Below are positions 36,390 through 45,246 of a stretch of 64,000 nt of DNA, one piece after another. Each line of letters starts with the position of its first letter. Position 1 is the first letter of the stretch. Under the pieces are notes generated by a model that was given only the letters and a program-made list of their open reading frames with translations, had not been told where the DNA came from and did no database searches. The DNA comes from Tropicibacter sp. Alg240-R139 (GTDB lineage: Bacteria; Pseudomonadota; Alphaproteobacteria; Rhodobacterales; Rhodobacteraceae), in the NCBI RefSeq assembly GCF_900537075.1, contig NZ_UNRA01000003.1:62001-126000 (forward strand), written 5' to 3'. A program made the position numbers and the translations under genes.

Positions 36390-37097
36390 ATGAACTTTCC
36401 CACACCCCTGATCCCCGCCCGTTTGATCCGTCGCTACAAACGCTTTCTGGCCGATTGCACACTAGACGATGGGCGCGAGGTCACGGCTCATTGCGCTAAC
36501 CCCGGCTCGATGATGGGGTTGGCCGAGCCAGGATCGAAGATCTGGCTGGAGCCCAATGACGACCCTAAGAAGAAACTGAAATTCGGCTGGCGATTGGTCG
36601 ATCACGAGAACGGGCATTTTACCGGCGTCGATACTTCGGTTCCCAACCGGGCCTTACGGGCAACGCTTGAAACGCGGGAAATTCCCGAACTCGCAGCCTA
36701 TGAAACCGTCCGGGCCGAGGTAAAGTATGGTGAGAAAAGCCGCATCGATTTTCTGCTCACCCAGCCCGGTCTGCCGGATGCCTATGTCGAGGTCAAAAGC
36801 GTCACTCTGTCCCGTCAACCAGGCCTGGCCGAGTTCCCCGACAGCGTCACCGCGCGCGGCACCAAACACCTGAACGAGCTGGCGTCGATGGTAAAACAGG
36901 GCCACCGCGCTATCATGCTCTATCTTGTGCAACGCACCGATTGCGACCGCTTTGCGTTGGCTGCGGACATCGACCCGGCCTATGCGGCGGCCTTTGATGC
37001 TGCACACAAAAACGGCGTCGAGCGGTTGATTTATGCGACGCAGATCTCACCGAACGGGATCACTGTCGACACCTCTCGCACTTTGCAGCCCGAGTGA
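36390..37097 (+). CDS. sfsA: DNA/RNA nuclease SfsA
   Basis: 235 aa, the normal SfsA length. RYKRFLADCTLDDGREVTAH near the N-terminus, the YGEKSRIDFLL and DAYVEVKSVTLS segments (with the acidic residues and Lys of a PD-(D/E)XK-like nuclease core), and a C-terminal ALAADIDPAYAAAFD-type region identify it. First named as a sugar fermentation stimulation protein in E. coli; now regarded as a nuclease. It runs almost directly into a broken acetyltransferase gene. Confidence 0.92.
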   Translation: MNFPTPLIPARLIRRYKRFLADCTLDDGREVTAHCANPGSMMGLAEPGSKIWLEPNDDPKKKLKFGWRLVDHENGHFTGVDTSVPNRALRATLETREIPELAAYETVRAEVKYGEKSRIDFLLTQPGLPDAYVEVKSVTLSRQPGLAEFPDSVTARGTKHLNELASMVKQGHRAIMLYLVQRTDCDRFALAADIDPAYAAAFDAAHKNGVERLIYATQISPNGITVDTSRTLQPE

Positions 37098-37102
37098 CGA
37101 TC

Positions 37103-37336
37103 ATGACCATTGAGATCACCGAACTTAGTACTGACCTGATCCCGCAAGCAGCCAAGTTATGGCACGCAAGTTGGCACACGACCGCATGGTTGGCTTGCAC
37201 TGTCGGCAATGTTCGCGCCGCCAGATTCTATGGAAAGAACGGTTGGGTGAACGCGAGAACGGAAACCCTGCGTTTTGAAACGCATGTCGGGAGCTACCCG
37301 GTGAAAATCTGGCGATTCGAAAAGCCCATGGCTTGA
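37103..37336 (+). pseudogene. Internally deleted GNAT acetyltransferase remnant
   Basis: The 77-codon frame has a GNAT N-terminus (ITELSTDLIPQAAKLWHASW) joined directly to a GNAT C-terminus (ACTVGNVRAARFYGKNGWVN). The central 70-90 residues, which would carry the acetyl-CoA pyrophosphate loop, are missing, so the reading frame survives but the enzyme cannot be functional as a normal GNAT. The ATG at 37103 is six bases after the sfsA stop; a GTG at 37094 overlaps sfsA. Confidence 0.65.
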
Positions 37337-37349
37337 ACCGCCAGAGGCC

Positions 37350-37721
37350 TTAGCCGAAGACGTAGAAGCACAGCTTGTTGCCGTCGGGGTCGCGCACGTA
37401 TGCGCCATAGAACCGATCCGGCACGCGCTGGCCCGGCTCACCCTCATCCGTTGCGCCTAGGCTAATGGCGCGATCATACAGCGCCTTGGCCGCATCCTTG
37501 TCATCGGCCGGAAAGGAGATCATGACGCCATTACCGCTGCTGCAGGCTTCGCCATCATACGGCGTGCAAACCGCAAGCATCGGTTGGCTCGGGTCCGCGC
37601 CGATAAAGGCGATGCGGCCTGCGTCGATTACGACCTTGGCGCCCTTGTCAGCAAATAGCCCTGTGTAAAAGCTCTTGGCGCGGTCCATGTCCGAGACGCC
37701 GACGGTGACATAACCGATCAT
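37350..37721 (-). CDS. VOC-family glyoxalase/bleomycin resistance-like protein
   Basis: 123 aa. A typical vicinal-oxygen-chelate fold: MIGYVTVGVSDMDRAKSFYT at the N-terminus and YGAYVRDPDGNKLCFYVFG at the C-terminus, where the metal-binding Glu of active enzymes is replaced, so catalysis is uncertain. Function of this small group is not known. It converges on the GNAT remnant and is divergent from map. Confidence 0.87.
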   Translation of the reverse strand: MIGYVTVGVSDMDRAKSFYTGLFADKGAKVVIDAGRIAFIGADPSQPMLAVCTPYDGEACSSGNGVMISFPADDKDAAKALYDRAISLGATDEGEPGQRVPDRFYGAYVRDPDGNKLCFYVFG

Positions 37722-37947
37722 CTGATTGTCCTGTTCTGTTTCAACTCACAACTGCGCCGAACGCTCGGGCAAGCTTTAAGGATTATCAAATCACGAAAAC
37801 GGCATCGGTATGCCGCCTAAATCAATGACCATGCGTCGTGAAGCGGTATGCTTTCTCTCGAAAACCAAAGACTGCGCACCCTCTGGCCCTTTGTGCCCAA
37901 GCAGACTAAATAGAGGTCAAGCGCGCAACGAATGGAGCCCCGCGTTG

Positions 37948-38754
37948 ATGAAAGAACATCGTGGCCGACTGACCAAGGACGGCATTCGCATTTATGAACA
38001 AGATGACTTTGCCGGCATGCACGCAGCAGGGGCGCTTGCGGCGCAGATTCTGGATGACATCGCACAGCATGTTTTCCCAGGCCAATCTACAGGCGTGCTC
38101 GACGGCTTGATCACGCAGATGGTCGAAGACGCAGGCGCGACCTCGGCCACCATCGGCTACAAGGGCTATCAGCACGCCAGCTGTATCAGCGTGAACCACG
38201 TTGTGTGTCATGGTATTCCGGGCGAAAAGAAGCTCAAGGATGGCGACATCCTGAACGTCGACGTGACCGTCATTGTCGACGGTTGGTTCGGTGACACCTC
38301 GCGCATGTATGTTGCAGGCAAGCTACCCCGCAAAGCCGAGCGTCTAATCCAGGTGACCTATGATGCGCTGTTCAAGGGCATCGAGATGGTCAAACCGGGC
38401 AACATGTTTGGTGACATCGGCCACGCCATTCAGGCCTATGTCGAAGCACACCGCATGAGCGTTGTCCGCGATTTTTGTGGCCATGGCCTGGGTCAGGTGT
38501 TCCATGCACCACCAAACGTCCTGCACTATGGCCGCCCCGGAACCGGCGCGGTTCTGGAAGAGGGCATGTTCTTCACCATCGAGCCGATGGTGAACCTAGG
38601 CCGCCCCGAGACCAAGACATTGGCCGACGACTGGACCGCCGTGACCCGCGACAAATCGCTGTCGGCGCAATTCGAACATTCCGTGGGTGTAACGGCGGAC
38701 GGGTTTGACATCTTCACCCTGTCTCCGGGCGGAAAATTCCACCCGACCTACTGA
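37948..38754 (+). CDS. map: Methionine aminopeptidase, type I
   Basis: 268 aa. All five metal ligands fit the E. coli enzyme with an offset of eight: Asp105, Asp116, His179, Glu212 and Glu243. The substrate His is in the NHVVCHGIP segment. It removes the initiator methionine from nascent proteins. The ATG at 37948 (GGAG upstream) gives the usual N-terminus GRLTKDGIRIYE; the frame is open to 37810 but that extension is unconserved. Stop overlaps a convergent small frame by a few bases. Confidence 0.95.
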   Translation: MKEHRGRLTKDGIRIYEQDDFAGMHAAGALAAQILDDIAQHVFPGQSTGVLDGLITQMVEDAGATSATIGYKGYQHASCISVNHVVCHGIPGEKKLKDGDILNVDVTVIVDGWFGDTSRMYVAGKLPRKAERLIQVTYDALFKGIEMVKPGNMFGDIGHAIQAYVEAHRMSVVRDFCGHGLGQVFHAPPNVLHYGRPGTGAVLEEGMFFTIEPMVNLGRPETKTLADDWTAVTRDKSLSAQFEHSVGVTADGFDIFTLSPGGKFHPTY

Positions 38755-38939
38755 TCGTCTTCCTTGGCCTGCTGGTGCCGCCAAAGCGCCAGCAGCATGG
38801 TCGTATCGCCCACAGGCGTCACCGCATCATGGATTAACACGGACGACCGGCGCGGCTTGCGCTCTGGTCCCGTCGCCTCTTTCGCGTGCTCAAACGGCCC
38901 CCAAAGGCCCGATGTCATCGTGCTGTCCATGTGGAACAC
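38748..38939 (-). CDS. Possible small hypothetical protein
   Basis: 63 aa frame (MFHMDSTMTSGLWGPFEHAK at the start) between the HAD phosphatase and map. Third codon positions are mostly G or C, as in real genes of this genome, and it follows the phosphatase gene in the same direction by 15 bases. No family, signal or membrane segment is seen. It may be a true short protein or a chance frame. Confidence 0.4.
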   Translation of the reverse strand: MFHMDSTMTSGLWGPFEHAKEATGPERKPRRSSVLIHDAVTPVGDTTMLLALWRHQQAKEDDQ

Positions 38940-38954
38940 GGTAACACGATTGCA

Positions 38955-39590
38955 TCACAGCTCCAAAAGCGAAGGTAATTCGGCCATATCGTGGAACACA
39001 TGCGCGCCATTGGCGGCCAATAAGGCGTCGTCGTCATGCTCGGCGTAGCCAAAGCAGCGCATGCCCGCCCGCTGGGCCGCCAACGTACCGCTCGCGCTGT
39101 CTTCGATCACGGCGGGTGACATCGCCCCAAAATGCTCTACCGCCGCCAAGAACAGATCCGGTTCCGGCTTGCCGACACCCAACTCATGAGCCGAGAACAT
39201 TGCCGGTTCGAACCGATCCCACAGTCCATTCTGGCCAAGCGTGATCTTCATCTTTTCTCGGCTGCCGTTTGAGGCGACGCAGTACGGTATGTCGCGCGCA
39301 TCCAGACAGGCGAGCACCTCGGGGATGCCACGAACAAGCGGAACACCCGCTTTCAACCCGGCATAGGTCTCGGCATAAATCTCGTCAATCCAGCCTTCGG
39401 GCAGGTCCGCTCCCATTTCGCGCGCCTTGACCATGACCCCTGTCATAGTCCCGCCGACGAAGTGCCCCATGCACTCTTTCAGGGTGAGTGTCAGGCCGTA
39501 GCGTGCCAAATTGTCGACAAGCACCTGGTTCGAGACAACCTCACTGTCGACCAGCACCCCGTCGCAATCGAAAATCACCAAATCAAACAC
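38955..39590 (-). CDS. HAD-superfamily phosphatase (beta-phosphoglucomutase/phosphoglycolate type)
   Basis: 211 aa. The nucleophile and acid are Asp8 and Asp10 in VIFDCDGVLVDSE; motif II is CVASNGSREKM with the conserved Ser; motif III/IV is GKPEPDLFLAA and VIEDSASGTLAAQRAGM. The four-helix cap inserted after residue 15 marks the HAD-IA group. Likely a sugar-phosphate or nucleotide phosphatase; the exact substrate cannot be told. Confidence 0.88.
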   Translation of the reverse strand: MFDLVIFDCDGVLVDSEVVSNQVLVDNLARYGLTLTLKECMGHFVGGTMTGVMVKAREMGADLPEGWIDEIYAETYAGLKAGVPLVRGIPEVLACLDARDIPYCVASNGSREKMKITLGQNGLWDRFEPAMFSAHELGVGKPEPDLFLAAVEHFGAMSPAVIEDSASGTLAAQRAGMRCFGYAEHDDDALLAANGAHVFHDMAELPSLLEL

Positions 39591-39681
39591 GTCGCTGCTC
39601 CAAGTTGCTTTTACGGACAGGATTATCGTTCAAGGTCAAGGGGATCAAATGCAGGCTCGGCGATGCCCCGCCCGCTTCGTT

Positions 39682-40242
39682 TCAGTCTGAAACAGAGCGC
39701 CACAGCAACGTCACATGCGTGTCGCCGTATTTACGCCGGTCGTGCAGTTCAAACCCGCCGGGGGCGTCCATAGGACGGCTTTCTTCCCAAACAATCATCG
39801 CGTCATCCGCGACCCATCCACCGGCCACGGCCAGGTCCAGCGCCTTTTGCCCCAGATCTTTGCCATAGGGCGGATCAAGGAACACCAGATCATAGGGCGC
39901 GTCAGGGTTCGGTCCCAACCGGATCGCATCCCGCCGGATCAGCGCCGTGCTGTCCTGGCTGCGGGTCAGGTCGATGTTCTTGCGGATCAGCCCCTGCGCC
40001 ACGCGCCCGTCATCGACAAAGCTGACGTGGGCAGCCCCGCGCGACAGCGCCTCGAGCCCAAGCGCGCCGGTGCCCGCAAACATATCTAGCACGCGGGCGT
40101 CAGGAATGGCGCCGGTGTGCATCAGGACGTTGAACAGGCTTTCGCGGACCCGGTCGGTGGTGGGGCGCAGATGTGCACCCGCATCCCCCTTGCCGACCGA
40201 GGCCAAGGCGCGGCCCCGGAACTCTCCGGCGATGATCCTCAC
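39682..40242 (-). CDS. rsmD: 16S rRNA (guanine(966)-N(2))-methyltransferase
   Basis: 186 aa SAM-dependent enzyme. The start MRIIAGEFRGRAL, motif I VLDMFAGTGALGLEALSRGA, and the catalytic DPPY at residues 123-126 are all as in RsmD. It methylates N2 of G966 of 16S rRNA during 30S assembly. The ATG overlaps the stop of the upstream FAD-dependent oxidoreductase gene by four bases, so the two are co-translated. Confidence 0.93.
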   Translation of the reverse strand: MRIIAGEFRGRALASVGKGDAGAHLRPTTDRVRESLFNVLMHTGAIPDARVLDMFAGTGALGLEALSRGAAHVSFVDDGRVAQGLIRKNIDLTRSQDSTALIRRDAIRLGPNPDAPYDLVFLDPPYGKDLGQKALDLAVAGGWVADDAMIVWEESRPMDAPGGFELHDRRKYGDTHVTLLWRSVSD

Positions 40243-41450
40243 GCTTTGAGGAGCGGTTTCAAGTCCGCATCAGGATCAGCCACAACCGCCGGATCGGCGG
40301 TCTTGCCGCCATCAATCAAACGCTTGCCGACCATATAGGCGCGCGGATCGTTCATCGCGTCTACGGCCAGCAACTGATCGCCTTTGTAGTACCAGAACGA
40401 GGTGGTCAGCCCCTCGCCCTTGCGAGTCACGACACGATCATAGCCAGTGTTCAGACCCGCGATCTGCAGCTTGACGTCGTACTGATCCGACCAGAACCAG
40501 GGCGTCGCGACATAATCCTTGTCGCCGCCCATCATGTTCTGCGCGACGATTTCTGCCTGATCGATCGCGTTGGGGACGCTTTCCAGACGGATACGCTCGC
40601 CCTTGTAGGGGAACGAAGCGCAGTCACCGGCCGCCCAGATTGCAGGATCTGACGTACGGCCGTGTGCGTCCGTCTTGATGCCATTGTCCAGCTCGACCCC
40701 GGCCATTTCGGCCAGTTGCGTTGCAGGTGAAATACCCACGCCAACCACAGCAAAGTCGATCTCAAGCTTAGAGCCGTCCGTCAGAACAGCGCCCGTCACC
40801 TTGCCGTCAGTACCGACCAGACGATCAAGGCCCACGCCCTCGCGGATGTCCGCGCCATGGCTGCCATGCAGGTTGCGAAAATAGTCGCTGGTTTGGGGCG
40901 CTGCGACGCGTTGCAAAATGCGGACGGCCATTTCGACCAGAGTAACCTGAACACCGCGCTTGGCGCAGACCGCGGCCGCCTCGAGCCCGATGTAACCACC
41001 ACCAATGATCAAGGCGCGGGCGCCATCCTTGAACTCGGGTGCCATGGCATCGGCGTCGGCCAGATCGCGTACCAGGAATACATTATCCAGATCGCCGCCG
41101 ATCTTGGCAGGCAGGCGGCGCGGGTCGGATCCGGTGGTCAGCGCCAGTTGATCATAGGCAATCACTTCATCCCCAACCGTCACGGTCTTGGCCGGGGCAT
41201 CAATCGCGGTCACTCGGCTCCCCAGCTTCACGGTGATGTTCTGCTCTTCGTAAAAGGACGCAGGCCGCAGGAACAAACGCTCCAGTTCCATGTCACCCAA
41301 TAGATAAGCCTTGGACAGCGGCGGTCGCTGATACGGCAGGACCGTCTCGGCCCCGATCAGAGTTATCTCGCCTTCGAACCCATCTTTGCGCAGCTTCGCT
41401 ACTAAAGACGATCCCGCCTGTCCGGCCCCGATCACGACGATATGGCTCAT
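40239..41450 (-). CDS. FAD-dependent ferredoxin reductase-like oxidoreductase
   Basis: 403 aa. Two Rossmann motifs: IVVIGAGQAGSSLVAKLR for FAD at the N-terminus and ALIIGGGYIGLEAAAVCAKR for NAD(P)H near residue 145, then the FAD-contact IWAAGDCASFP near 275 and a C-terminal reductase domain. It is like the putidaredoxin/rhodocoxin reductases that pass electrons from NAD(P)H to a ferredoxin. No ferredoxin or P450 gene is adjacent. Divergent from the peroxiredoxin gene. Confidence 0.9.
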   Translation of the reverse strand: MSHIVVIGAGQAGSSLVAKLRKDGFEGEITLIGAETVLPYQRPPLSKAYLLGDMELERLFLRPASFYEEQNITVKLGSRVTAIDAPAKTVTVGDEVIAYDQLALTTGSDPRRLPAKIGGDLDNVFLVRDLADADAMAPEFKDGARALIIGGGYIGLEAAAVCAKRGVQVTLVEMAVRILQRVAAPQTSDYFRNLHGSHGADIREGVGLDRLVGTDGKVTGAVLTDGSKLEIDFAVVGVGISPATQLAEMAGVELDNGIKTDAHGRTSDPAIWAAGDCASFPYKGERIRLESVPNAIDQAEIVAQNMMGGDKDYVATPWFWSDQYDVKLQIAGLNTGYDRVVTRKGEGLTTSFWYYKGDQLLAVDAMNDPRAYMVGKRLIDGGKTADPAVVADPDADLKPLLKA

Positions 41451-41548
41451 TTTCTTCCTGCCTCACTAAAAAATGATGGTCATCTTTCGATCGACAGCTA
41501 TATGCCCAAGGGCACAAAACCGCAAATCCAACAACGAGGTATCAAAGT

Positions 41549-42034
41549 ATGATTGCAGTTGGCGAACAAATTCCCGACGCCACAGTGACGTTTATGGGCT
41601 CTGAAGGGCCGCAGCAGGTCAACATCGCGGACAAGGCCAAAGGGCGCAAGGTTGTGATTTTCGCGGTACCTGGAGCCTACACTCCGACTTGCCATTCTGC
41701 CCACGTTCCCAGCTTTATCCGCACCAAGGATCAGTTCGCCGCCAAGGGCGTGGACGAGATCATTTGCGTATCCGTCAACGACCCGTTTGTCATGTCGAGC
41801 TGGGGTGAGGCAACTGGCGCATCCGCGGCCGGATTGACCATGCTCGCCGATGCAGAATGCACGTTCACAGACGCCATCGGCGCGCGCTTTGACGCCCCGC
41901 CTGCGGGCTTGATTGCACGTTCAATTCGCTACGCAATGCTGGTCGAAGACGGCAAGGTTACGGCCGTGAATGTCGAAGCAAACCCCGGCATGTGCGAGCT
42001 GTCAGCGGGCGAAGGTTTGCTTGAAGCCATCTAA
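41549..42034 (+). CDS. Peroxiredoxin (Prx5 type)
   Basis: 161 aa. The peroxidatic Cys48 lies in VPGAYTPTCHSAHVPSF, the signature of Prx5-type enzymes, which reduce peroxides with glutathione, thioredoxin or a fused glutaredoxin. No glutaredoxin domain is fused here. One further Cys (in GMCELS) near the C-terminus could act as a resolving residue. A terminator follows. Confidence 0.92.
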   Translation: MIAVGEQIPDATVTFMGSEGPQQVNIADKAKGRKVVIFAVPGAYTPTCHSAHVPSFIRTKDQFAAKGVDEIICVSVNDPFVMSSWGEATGASAAGLTMLADAECTFTDAIGARFDAPPAGLIARSIRYAMLVEDGKVTAVNVEANPGMCELSAGEGLLEAI

Positions 42035-42041
42035 GGATCGA

Positions 42042-42070
42042 CCCCCGAAGCCGCTGGTTTCGGGGCGTTT
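42042..42070 (+). terminator. Terminator after the peroxiredoxin gene
   Basis: CCCCGAAGCC pairs with GGTTTCGGGG (one G-T pair) around a three-base loop and is followed by CGTTTT, eight bases after the stop. Confidence 0.85.
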
Positions 42071-42179
42071 TCCAATCCAGATCACTATTATTACTAATGA
42101 CGTGCAATAATCCGCCTATGCGCCTGAATTTTGCCAGAACGCGGCCACACGCCCCAAATTCACGAGACTTTGATTCGCC

Positions 42180-42473
42180 TCACGTCAGCGAATCCATCTT
42201 GCGCGCCAGCTTGGCATCCAGCGCCGACAACCCGTCTACATCATGCGTGCTCAGCACAACCTCGACAGTGCGATAGACGTTGCTCCACTCTGGGTGGTGG
42301 TTCCATTTCTCGGCCCAAATCGCGACACGGGTCATCCAACCAAAGGCTTCGACGAAATTATCGAAGATGAACGTCTTGGTGATTGCGTCGCGCCCATCAA
42401 CCATGGTCCAGCCGTTGTCGAACAGCGGGCTTAGCAGCGGGCCGCGTGTGGCGTCTGACAGTTTCTCGGTCAT
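42180..42473 (-). CDS. phhB: Pterin-4a-carbinolamine dehydratase
   Basis: 97 aa, the standard length. The [20 protein letters not shown] segment holds the active-site His-His pair. In bacteria it recycles tetrahydrobiopterin for phenylalanine hydroxylase, though many genomes keep it without that partner. Its start overlaps the end of the FemAB-like gene by four bases. Confidence 0.92.
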   Translation of the reverse strand: MTEKLSDATRGPLLSPLFDNGWTMVDGRDAITKTFIFDNFVEAFGWMTRVAIWAEKWNHHPEWSNVYRTVEVVLSTHDVDGLSALDAKLARKMDSLT

Positions 42474-43660
42474 TGCTGTTCCTCCACATCCACCTTCCTG
42501 AAGGGGCCGTAATCCGTCAACAGCTCAATCTCTTGATCAATTGCCTCGCGTTCGGCCTCTAGATACCGGGCAATCGCATCGGCAAAACCAGAGTCCCCAA
42601 CCCAATGCAGGCTGTGGGTCTGCGTCGGCATGTACCCTCGCGCCAACTTGTGCTCGCCTTGCGCACCTGCTTCGACCCGTTGCAGCCCTTCGGCGATGGC
42701 GATATCGATGGCGCGATAATAGCACAGTTCGAAATGCAGACAGGGGTGATTTTCGATACACCCCCAATAGCGGCCAAAAAGCGTCTCGCGCCCAATGAAG
42801 TTCAGCGCGCCAGCCACATAGGCCCCGTCCCGTTCCGCCAGCACCAATGCCATGTCATCGGCCATTGTCGCATGCGCGATCTCAAAGAACTGCCGCGACA
42901 GATAAGGCGATCCCCATTTGCGCGCGCCAGTGTCCTGATAAAACAACCAGAACGCGTCCCAATGTTCTGGGCGCAACTGATCGCCCGTAAACGTATGAAT
43001 CTGACCGCCAAAGTCATTGGCCTGCCGTCGTTCTTTGCGCAGCGTCTTGCGTTTTCGCGAGGATAATGCTGCCAGAAACCCGTCGAAATCCGCATATCCA
43101 TCGTTCAACCAATGAAACTGCTGCGTGGTGCGGTGCATCAGCCCAATTTCGCGGCCAATCTCCGCCTCGGCCTCGGTGCAAAAAGTGACATGCACGGTCG
43201 AGACATTGTTGTCGGCGGCCAGCTGCACCATCCCCTGCACCAGCGCTGATTGCCCGATTCCCTCGTATCCCGAGCGCACCAGGAATCGCCGACCCGTGGC
43301 CGGGGTAAAGGGCACCGCGACCTGCAGCTTAGGGTAATACCGCCCCCCTGCATTCTCGTACGCATGGGCCCAGTTGTGATCGAAGATATATTCGCCCTGA
43401 CTGTGCGACTTGGCATATAACGGCGCAGCAGCAATCATCATGCCATCAAGGTACGCCGTCAGATATTGCGGCTGCCATCCGGTTCCAGGTCCAACCGAGT
43501 CGCTCTCTTCCAGCGCGCTCAGGAACCGATGCGTTGTGAACGGATCAAGCGGGCGACCACCATCTGCGGCCTCGGGACAGGCGCAGGCATCCCAGTCTTG
43601 CGCCGACACCTGCGACAGCGATCCCAGAACCTGAATTTCGATCTGCGCCTGATCCATCAT
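42470..43660 (-). CDS. FemAB-like/GNAT peptidoglycan recognition-biosynthesis family (DUF482)
   Basis: 396 aa of the PF04339 (DUF482) family, annotated as peptidogalycan biosynthesis/recognition proteins with a FemAB-like double GNAT fold. Typical segments include [15 protein letters not shown] near 205, and [17 protein letters not shown] near 285, followed by [17 protein letters not shown]. Predicted to transfer an acyl or aminoacyl group, but no reaction is proven. Part of the overlapping ridA-GDPD-FemAB-phhB run. The frame also offers a second ATG one codon in. Confidence 0.85.
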   Translation of the reverse strand: MMDQAQIEIQVLGSLSQVSAQDWDACACPEAADGGRPLDPFTTHRFLSALEESDSVGPGTGWQPQYLTAYLDGMMIAAAPLYAKSHSQGEYIFDHNWAHAYENAGGRYYPKLQVAVPFTPATGRRFLVRSGYEGIGQSALVQGMVQLAADNNVSTVHVTFCTEAEAEIGREIGLMHRTTQQFHWLNDGYADFDGFLAALSSRKRKTLRKERRQANDFGGQIHTFTGDQLRPEHWDAFWLFYQDTGARKWGSPYLSRQFFEIAHATMADDMALVLAERDGAYVAGALNFIGRETLFGRYWGCIENHPCLHFELCYYRAIDIAIAEGLQRVEAGAQGEHKLARGYMPTQTHSLHWVGDSGFADAIARYLEAEREAIDQEIELLTDYGPFRKVDVEEQQ

Positions 43661-43703
43661 CCCTCCGGCTTTTCACCACTATCTGTGGCCTGCACCGCTG
43701 GGA

Positions 43704-44474
43704 TCAACCCGGCGCTTGGGCAAGATACCCCTCAAACGTCACGTTCTGGGCAACACGCCGCGCAACGTGGTCCTGATCGGCAGATTTCGAGGTCCAGCAT
43801 AAAATATCCGCGCCAGCCGCCCTAAGTTCGGCGACGCGCGGACGCATCAGGTCCTCAACCTCGTGACTAATAAAGCTCGACCTAGTTCTGTCATAGTCGG
43901 GAATATCGCGCAGATGGTCACAGATCTTTCGCGGCAACGGCCACTCAGTTGGATCATAGGCGCTGGTCACGATACCGCGTGGCACGTCAGGCAACAGATC
44001 AGCCAGCAGGGCCACGCTGTTGGGATTGAACGACATGAGCGCAACCGGCCCCTGATACCCGGCAAGCGCCGTTGCCGTGGCCTGTTCCAGCAGACCAATG
44101 TTGGTGCCCATAGCACCGTCCTGATCCTTGAGTTCGATCAGCAGCGGAGCACGCCCGCCGACCTGTCCCAGCACTTCTGACAAAGACGGAATACGCTCAT
44201 CTTCGCCCCCTAACAGGGACAAAGCCTGCGCTTGCTCGGACGAGACAAGGCGTATGGCGCCCGGCGTGCCGGTCAAACGTCCCATGTCATAATCATGAAA
44301 CACTATCGCCTGAGCGTCTGACGTCATTTGCAGATCAATCTCGATGCCATAGCCCGCATCCATCGCCGCGCGGATGGCCGCGCGGCTGTTTTCGGGTCGA
44401 CCGTCTGTCGCATCATGCAGACCACGGTGCGCGATCGGCGCGTCCAGAAAGGCCTTAGGTAGTCGCGGGATCAT
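43704..44474 (-). CDS. Glycerophosphodiester phosphodiesterase
   Basis: 256 aa TIM-barrel GDPD. HRGLHD with His16-Arg17, PENS with Glu28, EIDLQMT with Glu45 and Asp47, and FHDYDMGRLTG with His60-Asp61 are the metal and catalytic residues of the family. It hydrolyses glycerophosphodiesters to glycerol 3-phosphate and an alcohol. No signal peptide, so cytoplasmic (UgpQ-like). Its ATG overlaps the ridA-like stop by four bases. Confidence 0.92.
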   Translation of the reverse strand: MIPRLPKAFLDAPIAHRGLHDATDGRPENSRAAIRAAMDAGYGIEIDLQMTSDAQAIVFHDYDMGRLTGTPGAIRLVSSEQAQALSLLGGEDERIPSLSEVLGQVGGRAPLLIELKDQDGAMGTNIGLLEQATATALAGYQGPVALMSFNPNSVALLADLLPDVPRGIVTSAYDPTEWPLPRKICDHLRDIPDYDRTRSSFISHEVEDLMRPRVAELRAAGADILCWTSKSADQDHVARRVAQNVTFEGYLAQAPG

Positions 44475-44929
44475 TTGATCTGAAAGAACCCTTCGATCTC
44501 AACCGCGACACCTAAAGGTAGTGCCGCAGCACTTACAGCAGAACGCGAATGACGGCCGGCATCTCCAAGAGCTTCGACCATAAAATCGGACGCGCCGTTG
44601 ATAACCTGCGGCTGAGCGGTGAAGTCAGAAGTCGAATTCACAAAACCGGTCAACTTTACGACACGCACCAAGCGGTCCAGATCGCCACCACAGGCAGCTT
44701 TTACCTGAGCCAGCAAATTGATGGCACAGCGACGTGCTGCTGCAGCGCCGACCTCAACATCCATGTTGTCGCCCAGCTTGCCCAGAATCAGGCCGTTTTC
44801 ATCGTTCGAGATTTGACCCGAAACGTAAACCATGTCGCCCACCTGAACGAAGGGCACATAGTTGGCTGCCGGAGCCGGAGCATCCGGCAAGGTAACACCC
44901 AGGCTTTCAAGTTTTGCTTCGATGCTCAT
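44471..44929 (-). CDS. RidA family protein
   Basis: 152 aa. From the ATG at 44929 (AAAGGA upstream) the protein reads as a YjgF/YER057c/UK114 member with YVSGQISNDENGLILGKLGD and the ending GVAVEIEGFF. The usual RidA Arg that contacts the imine substrate is not obviously present (sequence VKLTGFVNSTSDF), placing it in a RidA-related subgroup rather than classic RidA. First gene of an overlapping four-gene run. The frame extends to 45112 without support. Confidence 0.88.
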   Translation of the reverse strand: MSIEAKLESLGVTLPDAPAPAANYVPFVQVGDMVYVSGQISNDENGLILGKLGDNMDVEVGAAAARRCAINLLAQVKAACGGDLDRLVRVVKLTGFVNSTSDFTAQPQVINGASDFMVEALGDAGRHSRSAVSAAALPLGVAVEIEGFFQIK

Positions 44930-45246
44930 GGCGCGTGTCCTTTCGAATTTCACAATCGAAGGGACGCTAGCCGGGATCACGGACCACGAAAAGCCCGAAA
45001 CGCAGCACATATTTGTCACTTCGTCGAAAATTGTGATCGCACTCACCCCAATCACAAATGCCCATGTTCCGCCAAAAACACACCAGACCGCTTTACGCGG
45101 TTCACTTTGCAAGCTAAACGCGGGTTTGTTCCAATTGCGTCACACATCGACCCCGATAGTGCGATGCTGCTGTCAGGGACATTGGTTGCGATTATATCCA
45201 AGGCTTGGCAATCTAGCCGGAACTTGTTGAACGGATTACGAACAGA

